NCBI GenBank assembly: GCA_003519685.1
Contig: DOWG01000005.1
Location: 839 to 8,605, forward strand
Source: Lachnospiraceae bacterium
GTDB taxonomy: Bacteria > Bacillota > Clostridia > Lachnospirales > Lachnospiraceae
Direction of reading: 5' to 3'
DNA: 7,767 nt
Of the stretch, positions 1-5,363 are shown piece by piece. The position numbers and the translations under genes are program-made. The notes under the pieces are model-generated. The model was not told where the DNA came from, did no database searches, and saw only the letters and a program-made list of their open reading frames with translations. Positions within the stretch are counted from its first letter, which is position 1; every line of letters starts with the position of its first letter.

Positions 1-22
1 CCCAGGTGTGAACAGTAACCCC
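1..22 (+). repeat. Copy 1 of a short direct repeat (AGGTGTGAACAGTAAC core)
   Basis: Positions 1-22 match 6578-6599 at 19 of 22 bases in the same orientation; the core AGGTGTGAACAGTAAC (4-19) differs from the second copy (6581-6596) by one base. This copy sits at the very edge of the window, so its left boundary is unknown. It may be a dispersed intergenic repeat; the function is unknown. Confidence 0.5.
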
Positions 23-24
23 AA

Positions 25-59
25 ATAAGCAGATATTCATACAAGTGATCTGCAGTTAT
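25..59 (+). terminator. Possible hairpin, perhaps the terminator of an upstream gene outside the window
   Basis: GCAGAT (29-34) pairs perfectly with ATCTGC (48-53). ATAA (25-28) can extend the stem with TTAT (56-59) across a two-base bulge (54-55), giving about 10 base pairs around a 13-nt loop. The stem is followed by CTTTTCCCCC and then ATTTTTG, a pyrimidine-rich but interrupted tail. It lies upstream of the GNAT promoter, where the end of a preceding plus-strand transcript would be expected. The broken U-tract makes the terminator call weak. Confidence 0.3.
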
Positions 60-100
60 CTTTTCCCCCATTTTTGTAACTAATTTGATGGCACATTATA

Positions 101-131
101 TTGACATTAAAGTTGGTTTAACCTTTATAAT
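101..131 (+). promoter_or_regulatory. Promoter of the GNAT gene with 19-nt spacer, candidate MerR-type operator
   Basis: A perfect -35 TTGACA (101-106) and a perfect -10 TATAAT (126-131) are separated by 19 nt (107-125) instead of the usual 17. The spacer carries an imperfect dyad: TAAAG (108-112) against CTTTA (123-127), and a nested GGTT-T-AACC (115-123). Promoters with a 19-20 nt spacer and a dyad between the hexamers are the classic target of MerR-family activators, which untwist the DNA to realign the two hexamers. A MerR-family gene lies downstream at 889. Transcription would start near 138. That the local regulator binds here is inference. Confidence 0.7.
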
Positions 132-194
132 ACCCCTTGTATGATTCAAAACAATCGGAAAGAACCGTCATAGGCTTCACTTTGTTAAGGAGCT

Positions 195-233
195 ATGAAA
201 GGCTTTTATTGTATAAAAGGGGGAACAATATAA
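195..233 (+). CDS. Possible 12-codon leader peptide upstream of the GNAT gene
   Basis: ATG at 195 opens a short frame reading MKGFYCIKGGTI, with its TAA stop at 231-233 overlapping the GNAT start codon by one base (TAATG), an arrangement typical of translational coupling. AAGGAG (187-192) precedes it, but only two bases separate it from the ATG, closer than usual. The reading frame runs through a perfect hairpin (203-219) that touches the GNAT ribosome binding site. Leader peptides of this kind are known to control several resistance genes by ribosome stalling, but nothing here proves this one is translated. Confidence 0.25.
   Translation: MKGFYCIKGGTI
203..219 (+). promoter_or_regulatory. 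Small hairpin next to the GNAT ribosome binding site
   Basis: CTTTTAT (203-209) and ATAAAAG (213-219) are perfect inverted repeats around a TGT loop. The last base of the stem, G219, is the first G of the GNAT Shine-Dalgarno run GGGGG (219-223), which lies nine bases before the ATG at 233. The stem is AT-rich (one G-C and six A-T pairs), so it would be weak alone. It could modulate ribosome access to the GNAT start. Confidence 0.35.
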
Positions 234-742
234 TGGGAGCACTAGAGGTAAGCCTAAGGCAGGAAGTTACACGCAACGATGCGTTGACAATTATGACCTG
301 GATGGAGGATTCTGAGGTTACCAGATATCTGAACGAGTTATCGAACATATCACAGGAAATTTACCAGACCGTAAACCGGGTCAATATGTTTATCCTGACG
401 CACTTATTTAACCGAAACGGAAGTTTCTTCGTGGTATGTGCAGAGGATAATGAACCGATCGGTTTTATAAAGCTTGTCCGTAAGGTAAAGGATGCGGAAA
501 TCGTCGTAGTGATTGGAGACAAGGAAAAATGGGGTATGGGATTTGGTACGGAAGCCATTTATCAAGGTTTAAACCAGGCTTTCTTTGAATGGAGAATTCC
601 GCGCGTAATCGCTAAAATAGATCCCGACAACACAAGGTCCATAAAAGCTTTTGAAAAAACCGGATTTCAATTTGAAAAAGAACTTGCCCACACGAATCTC
701 TACAGCATCACCCTGGATCAATATATCCATCTGTTAAAATAG
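233..742 (+). CDS. GNAT-family N-acetyltransferase, RimJ/RimL-like (Acetyltransf_3 type)
   Basis: Probable cytoplasmic acetyl-CoA-dependent acetyltransferase of 169 residues; the acceptor (a small amine, antibiotic or protein N-terminus) cannot be told. The acetyl-CoA pyrophosphate-binding motif is WGMGFGTEA (residues 100-108), with Trp where many GNATs have Arg or Gln, as is common in RimJ-like members. Motif B follows as NTRSIKAFEKTGF (133-145), with the usual Asn and the terminal FEKxGF signature. The length is normal for the family. I chose ATG at 233 because GGGGG (219-223) precedes it at good spacing and because an in-frame TTG at 137 lies almost on the predicted transcription start. 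The open frame does continue upstream to 137, but that part looks unlike protein and contains the leader features. The next gene is a MerR-type regulator, which suggests ligand-induced expression. Family assignment is secure; substrate is unknown. Confidence 0.88.
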   Translation: MGALEVSLRQEVTRNDALTIMTWMEDSEVTRYLNELSNISQEIYQTVNRVNMFILTHLFNRNGSFFVVCAEDNEPIGFIKLVRKVKDAEIVVVIGDKEKWGMGFGTEAIYQGLNQAFFEWRIPRVIAKIDPDNTRSIKAFEKTGFQFEKELAHTNLYSITLDQYIHLLK

Positions 743-870
743 TAGCTTTGATGTTATAATAGAAAAATATGCTTTTTCGTATCTGCTATAATAAAATAGC
801 ATACGGTTTGCGCATGCTATATTTGTACACGCTATAATTAAGAAGAAGTGCAAACTCTTATGATCCTATT
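743..870. promoter_or_regulatory. AT-rich intergenic region with dyads and -10-like boxes before the MerR gene
   Basis: Three TATAAT boxes occur at 755-760, 787-792 and 833-838. The last is best placed for the MerR gene; upstream of it is TTGCGC (808-813), only three of six bases matching a -35 but again at a 19-nt spacing. ATAGCAT (796-802) and ATGCTAT (814-820) form a perfect 7-bp inverted repeat with an 11-nt gap, and TATGCT (768-773) pairs with AGCATA (798-803). GCTATAAT is directly repeated at 785-792 and 831-838. This is a plausible operator for autoregulation. The dyad does not resemble the one in the GNAT promoter. Confidence 0.4.
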
Positions 871-888
871 TTGGAAGGTGACACTGGA

Positions 889-1635
889 TTGAAGAAAACA
901 TTTCACATTGGAGAATTGTCCAAACTATTGGGAATACCAAAATCAACGCTTCGTTATTGGGAAAAAGCAGGACTGATTACGTCCCCGAGAAACACGGAGA
1001 ATAATTACCGCAAATATTATCCCAGTACGATCTATACCATATCGGATCTGGCACATTATCGGTGTCTTCGTATGTCCCTGCAGGATATGAGAAAGCTGCC
1101 GCAGCTTTCTCCCCATGAGCTGGCAGATTCCTTAATCGAGCTGGATCATAATTTGGACCAGCAATTGGAAGAGCTCTATACGGCGAAGGAATACATTCAG
1201 CGGAAGGTCCAATACATCGGGGAATACAAGAGGCTCTGCCAGAATGAATACCAGCCCGAAGATCCGGATTATAATAAAGTCTATATCTTTTCCATTGATG
1301 ATACCGACGCGTGGTCCGAATATATCAAGGATCAATACCAAAGTATTCTTCTCTATCATACGGAAGATGACCGCATTGAAACCGGACTTGCTGTTCCGAC
1401 CTCGGAGAATCCTCCGCCGATTTGGGAGAAGGACAGGAACGCCTTCTACGTTTCCTTTGTTCTAAAAGTAGGCTACAGCAATCCTTCAAAGGACGATTTT
1501 AAGCCTCATCTGGACAATCTGCAGAGCCGGGGCTTTAAAATAACCAATATTTTGGCCAGGTATTTATTTTCCGCCTGTGATGATAAATATTACGACTACT
1601 ACAAAGCCTTTGCCGAAGTTTATAAGGAGAAATAA
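889..1635 (+). CDS. MerR-family transcriptional regulator with GyrI-like effector-binding domain
   Basis: DNA-binding regulator of 248 residues. The N-terminal winged helix-turn-helix is clear: FHIGELSKLLGIPKSTLRYW (residues 5-24) is the MerR recognition region, followed by the wing up to about residue 45 and a second helical pair to about 70. Residues 78-118 are charged helix, the usual dimerising coiled coil. The C-terminal part (about 130-248) resembles GyrI/BmrR-type ligand-binding domains, including a closing ARYLFSACDDKYYDYYKAFAEV-like stretch whose YDYYKAFAEV (235-244) fits the typical 'YDYY..W.EV' end. There is no Cys pattern of a metal sensor, so an organic ligand is more likely. The start is TTG at 889, with GGAAGG (873-878) ten bases upstream; an earlier in-frame TTG at 871 would have that Shine-Dalgarno inside the gene. 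The likely target is the 19-nt-spacer GNAT promoter, and perhaps itself. The ligand is unknown. Confidence 0.88.
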   Translation: MKKTFHIGELSKLLGIPKSTLRYWEKAGLITSPRNTENNYRKYYPSTIYTISDLAHYRCLRMSLQDMRKLPQLSPHELADSLIELDHNLDQQLEELYTAKEYIQRKVQYIGEYKRLCQNEYQPEDPDYNKVYIFSIDDTDAWSEYIKDQYQSILLYHTEDDRIETGLAVPTSENPPPIWEKDRNAFYVSFVLKVGYSNPSKDDFKPHLDNLQSRGFKITNILARYLFSACDDKYYDYYKAFAEVYKEK

Positions 1636-1637
1636 TC

Positions 1638-1667
1638 TTGACAAAAACCTTTCCCATGTTATATGAT
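1638..1667 (+). promoter_or_regulatory. Promoter of prfC
   Basis: A perfect -35 TTGACA (1638-1643) and -10 TATGAT (1662-1667, five of six) are separated by 18 nt. The -35 begins two bases after the MerR stop codon, so prfC can be transcribed on its own. No terminator separates the two genes, so read-through from the MerR gene is also possible. The predicted leader is about 30 nt. Confidence 0.65.
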
Positions 1668-1701
1668 GAATTGGTTTTATTTTTAAATTGGAGGTTATAT
1701 T

Positions 1702-3291
1702 TTGGCTGATTATAGCAAGGAAATAAAAAAAAGAAGGACATTTGCGATTATCTCCCACCCGGATGCAGGTAAGACAACTTTGACAGAAAAGCTTCTCTTA
1801 TACGGCGGAGCTATTAATCTTGCCGGTTCCGTAAAAGGAAGAAAGACCGCGAAGCATGCCCTCTCCGATTGGATGGAGATTGAGAAACAGCGTGGTATCT
1901 CTGTTACCTCTTCCGTTATGCAATTTAACTATGACGGTTTTTGTATTAATATATTGGACACACCGGGACATCAGGACTTCTCCGAAGATACCTATCGTAC
2001 CCTAATGGCGGCCGATTCCGCTGTCATGGTAATCGATGCCTCCAAAGGTGTGGAAGCACAAACGCAAAAGCTATTCAAGGTCTGCGTGATGCGCCATATC
2101 CCAATCTTTACGTTTATTAATAAAATGGATCGGGAAGCAAAAAACACCTTTGAACTGCTGGATGAGATCGAGGAAGTGCTTGGAATTAGTACCTGCCCCA
2201 TCAATTGGCCGATCGGATCCGGTAAGAACTTCAAAGGGGTATATGACCGGAACACCAAAAAAATTATGCGTTTTTACGCATCTCACAACGGTCAGAAGGA
2301 ATTAGACGCCATTGAAGCAGAGCTTGGGGATCCCAGCTTGGATTCCCTGATCGGTAAAGAGAATCATGCTGCTTTATCCGAAGAAATCGAGCTTTTGGAT
2401 GGCGCCAGCAGTGAATTTGATATTGACCGGGTATTAAAGGGTGAGCTGACACCCGTTTTCTTTGGATCCGCATTAACCAACTTTGGCGTAGAAACCTTTT
2501 TAAAGCACTTTCTTACCATGACCACCCCTCCCCTGCCAAGAGAATCCTCGATTGGGCAAATTGATCCGATAACAAATGATTTTTCCGCTTTCGTATTTAA
2601 AATTCAGGCAAATATGAATAAAGCGCATCGGGATCGTGTCACCTTCATGCGAATCTGTTCCGGTAAATTTACCGCCGGTATGGAGGTTTTTCATATGCAG
2701 GGGGATAAAAATATCCGCTTGTCACAGCCGCAGCAATTAATGGCGGATGATAGAAAAATCATTGAAGAAGCCTATGCAGGGGATATTATCGGTGTCTTTG
2801 ACCCCGGCATTTTCTCGATCGGAGATACCCTCTGCACGCAGGATAACAAGTTTACCTATGAGGGGATTCCTACTTTCTCTCCGGAGCATTTTGCCAAGGT
2901 TCGCCAGGTGGATACAATGAAACGGAAACAATTTTTAAAAGGTGTAAAACAGATTGCACAAGAGGGTGCAATTCAGGTATTCCAGGAATTTAATACCGGG
3001 TTGGAAGAAATCATTGTCGGTGTGGTTGGCACCCTTCAATTTGACGTTCTGAAATTCCGATTGGAGAACGAATACGGCGCAGAGATTCGTATGGAACCGC
3101 TTCCCTATGAATATATCCGATGGATCGAGAATAAGGATATTGACATTCGTTCGCTCGGTGTTTCCTCCGATACAAAGAAGGTGAAGGATATGAAAGGACA
3201 TCCTCTTCTGCTGTTTGTTCATCAATGGAGCATTCAGACCGCCCTGGAACGAAACGAAGGCTTGAAGCTGTCCGAATTTGGCAGAGCATAA
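1702..3291 (+). CDS. prfC: Peptide chain release factor 3 (RF3), translational GTPase
   Basis: Cytoplasmic GTPase that recycles class-I release factors RF1/RF2 from the ribosome after peptide release. The protein has 529 residues, the same as E. coli RF3. The GTPase motifs are all present: P-loop SHPDAGKTT (18-26), switch I RGISVTSSVMQF (64-75), DTPGHQDFSEDTYRTL (86-101, with the catalytic His90), and NKMDRE (140-145). Domain II follows from about 290 to 385. The C-terminal domain carries the RF3-typical GVVGTLQFDVLKFRLENEY region (around 440-460). The RGISV switch and this C-terminus separate it from EF-G, LepA and TetM. The start is TTG at 1702 with GGAGG (1690-1694) seven bases upstream. 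Translation ends with tandem stops TAATAA (3289-3294). It has its own promoter and ends at a strong terminator, so it is probably monocistronic; its position next to the GNAT/MerR genes need not be functional. Confidence 0.97.
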   Translation: MADYSKEIKKRRTFAIISHPDAGKTTLTEKLLLYGGAINLAGSVKGRKTAKHALSDWMEIEKQRGISVTSSVMQFNYDGFCINILDTPGHQDFSEDTYRTLMAADSAVMVIDASKGVEAQTQKLFKVCVMRHIPIFTFINKMDREAKNTFELLDEIEEVLGISTCPINWPIGSGKNFKGVYDRNTKKIMRFYASHNGQKELDAIEAELGDPSLDSLIGKENHAALSEEIELLDGASSEFDIDRVLKGELTPVFFGSALTNFGVETFLKHFLTMTTPPLPRESSIGQIDPITNDFSAFVFKIQANMNKAHRDRVTFMRICSGKFTAGMEVFHMQGDKNIRLSQPQQLMADDRKIIEEAYAGDIIGVFDPGIFSIGDTLCTQDNKFTYEGIPTFSPEHFAKVRQVDTMKRKQFLKGVKQIAQEGAIQVFQEFNTGLEEIIVGVVGTLQFDVLKFRLENEYGAEIRMEPLPYEYIRWIENKDIDIRSLGVSSDTKKVKDMKGHPLLLFVHQWSIQTALERNEGLKLSEFGRA

Positions 3292-3306
3292 TAAGTAAAG
3301 CAAAGT

Positions 3307-3370
3307 AAAAAAATGGTATAAGAAAGAATCGTTCTAACACAGGTTCCGTCCTTTCTTATATCATTTTTTT
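3307..3370. terminator. Strong bidirectional rho-independent terminator between prfC and the convergent small gene
   Basis: Bases 3307-3326 pair with 3351-3370 over 20 positions, with a single G-U pair (3316/3361), around a 24-nt loop (3327-3350). The outer left arm is seven A (3307-3313) and the outer right arm seven T (3364-3370), so either strand gives a stem ending in a U-tract. This terminates prfC on the plus strand and the small gene on the minus strand. Confidence 0.85.
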
Positions 3371-3452
3371 ATTCTTTCTGTTTCTTCCATTCTTTTCACA
3401 ATTCCATGAAAAATGCTTTGTTCCTTATTGCAGCCCTGTTGCCTTATCCAAT

Positions 3453-3746
3453 TTATGAAGCGCTTCGCCGATTGCCTTTTGCTATTGCGATATCCTCCTG
3501 GTACTTTGCAATCTGCGCATCACATTTTCCAATTGCCTCCATGATATCGGTCATGTCCTCCTCCGGGTCATCTTTATATAATTCATAATACTTCTTACCT
3601 AACTGGTAGAAAAGCTTGGACCGGTTCAATTCCGCTTCCTTCAGCTGTACATTCAGCTTCGCTGTTCCAGCTACATCCTTTGCCAGATTGGCAACCTCTT
3701 TTCCCGTCGTAGTAAAGGCATCACCTAACTTATCAAAGATATCCAT
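3453..3746 (-). CDS. Small helical coiled-coil protein of unknown function, lacking a zinc ribbon
   Basis: Uncharacterised 97-residue protein, predicted cytoplasmic, with no signal peptide or membrane segment. It starts MDIFDKLGDAFTTTGKEV, then an amphipathic Ala/Lys-rich helix, LFYQLGKKYYELYKDDPEED (about 45-64) and a further helix to about 90. From memory, this N-terminal plan (KLGD, TTTGKEV, AKLN, LGKKYYE, PEED) occurs in small clostridial proteins that usually end in a CxxC zinc ribbon; here the only Cys is in GKCD and no ribbon follows. The start ATG is supported by GGAGG (3757-3761 on this strand) ten bases away. The last residues, GNRRSAS, look unlike the helix before them, while the next frame reads on plausibly to 3425 (see findings), so a frameshift near 3477-3480 is possible. 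It has its own promoter and shares the prfC terminator. Function unknown. Confidence 0.8.
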   Translation of the reverse strand: MDIFDKLGDAFTTTGKEVANLAKDVAGTAKLNVQLKEAELNRSKLFYQLGKKYYELYKDDPEEDMTDIMEAIGKCDAQIAKYQEDIAIAKGNRRSAS

Positions 3747-3816
3747 AATCTTAAAACCTCCATTTCAAAAAATATATCGTACAATCCATTGGAAGGATAG
3801 CTCGTACATTTACCCT

Positions 3817-3825
3817 ATTATATCA
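3817..3825 (-). promoter_or_regulatory. Extended -10 promoter for the small minus-strand gene
   Basis: Read on the minus strand, TGATATAAT (3825 down to 3817) is an extended -10 (TGnTATAAT). A TTTATT 17 nt further upstream is a poor -35 (three of six), which extended -10 promoters tolerate. Transcription would start near 3810, giving a leader of about 64 nt that contains two direct copies of TCGTACA (3777-3783 and 3802-3808, plus-strand sense). Confidence 0.5.
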
Positions 3826-3833
3826 CCATTGTC

Positions 3834-3924
3834 TCCTATAATAAAGCAGAACTCTAATCATAAGAATCCTATAGCAATCCTCCGTTATCTCTGATAAAAT
3901 GGATAGGATTTGATTTTTCCTATC
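3834..3924. promoter_or_regulatory. Candidate control region of the MATE/MFS operon: TCCTAT repeats and a perfect dyad
   Basis: GATAGGA (3902-3908) and TCCTATC (3918-3924) are a perfect 7-bp inverted repeat with a 9-nt gap. The half-site also occurs as TCCTATA at 3834-3840 and 3867-3873. A possible extended -10, TGATAAAAT (3892-3900), lies directly before the dyad, so a repressor bound there would cover the transcription start. No good -35 is visible. The site could alternatively be a short RNA hairpin in the leader. Confidence 0.4.
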
Positions 3925-3953
3925 ACCACTATAATTATTCGGAGGATTTCATC

Positions 3954-5336
3954 ATGATTAACAACAGGGATAAAACATCATCAATCGAAAACACAAAGGA
4001 AAAGAAGCATTTTTACCGACTGGTATTCTCTTTGGTTCTGCCAATGGCATTGCAGAATCTGATTAATGTGGGCGTCTCTGCAGCCGACGTAGTTATGCTA
4101 GGCAAAGTAGGGGAAACCTCTCTTTCTGCCGCTTCCCTTGCCGGTCAGATTCAATTTATTATGTCCTTGATTTTCTTTGGCCTGGCCTCGGGTGCGACCA
4201 TATTATCCGCACAGTACTGGGGCAAAAAGGACACCCGCACCATTGAAAAAATTCTTGGTATTACAATGAGTATTGCTTTGGCGGTCGGGATCCTATTTAC
4301 CTTCGTGGTACTGCTCTTTCCGGCACCTCTTATGCGGATCTTCTCCAATGAACCGGAGGTAATTGAGCAGGGTGTTATTTATTTAAGGATTGTCGCCTAT
4401 TCCTATATCATGATGGCAATAACAAGCATATATTTAAATATTATGCGCAGTGTAGAACGGGTAATTATATCCACCGTTGTCTATCTGCTTTCCTTAATTA
4501 TTAACGTTATCCTGAATTCCATACTGATCTTTGGCTTGTTTGGAATAGAACCGATGGGAATCAAAGGTGCCGCCATCGCTACCTTGATCGCAAGATTTGC
4601 TGAGCTTGTAACCGTATTTCTCTATGCAAAATTCAAGAATAATTTAATTTACTTCCACTTGAAAGATCTATTCCATTGGGATAAGCTCTTAATTAAGGAT
4701 TTCTTTACCTACTCCATTCCGGTAACGATGAATGAATTGGTCTGGGGGGCGGGAACCTCCGTTAACGCTGCCATCATAGGGCATCTGGGCAAGAGCGTTG
4801 TTGCTGCGAATTCGATCACCCAGGTCACCAGACAGCTGGCAATGGTCGTTTGCTTTGGTCTTGCCAATGCTACGGCAATTGTTATCGGGAAGGCCATCGG
4901 GGAAAATAAGGAAGCCATGGCGAAGCTGTATGCAAAGCGCTTTGTCCGCCTGACACTTCTGCTTGGCTTTCTAAGCGCATTTATCATTCTTATCGTTGCA
5001 GAGATTGCAAAGAACAACTTAAACCTAAGCGAGGAAGCCCAGACCTATCTCGGCTTTATGATGTTTGTAATGTCCTATTTTTCCATTGGGCAGGCCTACA
5101 ATACGACCATGGTCGTCGGCGTATTCCGTGCGGGAGGCGATACGAACTTCGGCTTATTTCTCGATGCGACGACCCTCTGGGGATGCTCGATCCTGTTCGG
5201 CGCTCTTGCCGCGTTTGTATGGAAGCTGCCCGTACCATTGGTATATATGATTTTAATGAGTGACGAGATTATTAAGATTCCCCTAACCACCATCCGTTAC
5301 AAATCGATGAAATGGTTAAAGAATGTGACCAGGTAA
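3954..5336 (+). CDS. MATE-family multidrug/toxin efflux transporter
   Basis: Integral membrane antiporter of 460 residues, normal for MATE proteins, expected to export organic compounds in exchange for Na+ or H+. It has a hydrophilic N-terminus (1-20) and about twelve hydrophobic segments in two homologous bundles (about 22-225 and 245-450). Family signatures are visible: LVLPMALQNLINVGVSAADV with the conserved helix-1 Pro (30), VMLGKVGETSLSAASLAGQI (47-66), the Gly-rich GLASGATILSAQYWGKKD (76-93), and GIKGAAIATLIAR (202-214) closing the first bundle. The second bundle repeats the pattern (AAIIGHLGKSVVAANSIT; RAGGDTNFGLF). The start ATG has GGAGG (3941-3945) eight bases upstream. The MFS gene follows after 27 nt and is probably co-transcribed. 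The dyad upstream suggests control by a regulator encoded elsewhere. The substrate cannot be read from sequence. Confidence 0.95.
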   Translation: MINNRDKTSSIENTKEKKHFYRLVFSLVLPMALQNLINVGVSAADVVMLGKVGETSLSAASLAGQIQFIMSLIFFGLASGATILSAQYWGKKDTRTIEKILGITMSIALAVGILFTFVVLLFPAPLMRIFSNEPEVIEQGVIYLRIVAYSYIMMAITSIYLNIMRSVERVIISTVVYLLSLIINVILNSILIFGLFGIEPMGIKGAAIATLIARFAELVTVFLYAKFKNNLIYFHLKDLFHWDKLLIKDFFTYSIPVTMNELVWGAGTSVNAAIIGHLGKSVVAANSITQVTRQLAMVVCFGLANATAIVIGKAIGENKEAMAKLYAKRFVRLTLLLGFLSAFIILIVAEIAKNNLNLSEEAQTYLGFMMFVMSYFSIGQAYNTTMVVGVFRAGGDTNFGLFLDATTLWGCSILFGALAAFVWKLPVPLVYMILMSDEIIKIPLTTIRYKSMKWLKNVTR

Positions 5337-5363
5337 AAGAAGAAATAAGAAAAGGAGCCCCCT

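Noticed and set aside
141..173. Ten-codon frame starting ATG at 141 in the GNAT leader
   Set aside because: It starts within a few bases of the predicted transcription start and has no ribosome binding site.
137..232. In-frame TTG at 137 giving a 201-residue acetyltransferase
   Set aside because: The TTG lies almost on the predicted transcription start (the -10 ends at 131), has no ribosome binding site, and the extra residues do not resemble a GNAT N-terminus. ATG at 233 has a good Shine-Dalgarno.
762..778. GAAAAATATGCTTTTTC hairpin as a terminator after the GNAT gene
   Set aside because: Only one G-C pair in a six-bp stem, with no U-tract following it; it would not terminate efficiently.
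871..888. TTG at 871 as start of the MerR gene
   Set aside because: Its own first codons contain the GGAAGG that serves the TTG at 889, and the MerR domain begins right after 889.
3616..3894. Plus-strand frame of 92 codons over the small gene's 5' part
   Set aside because: It lies antisense to a gene with a good ribosome binding site and promoter, and has none itself.
3930..3935. TATAAT as the -10 box of the MATE gene
   Set aside because: Transcription would begin inside the ribosome binding site at 3941, and the TTGATT upstream is only 14 nt away.
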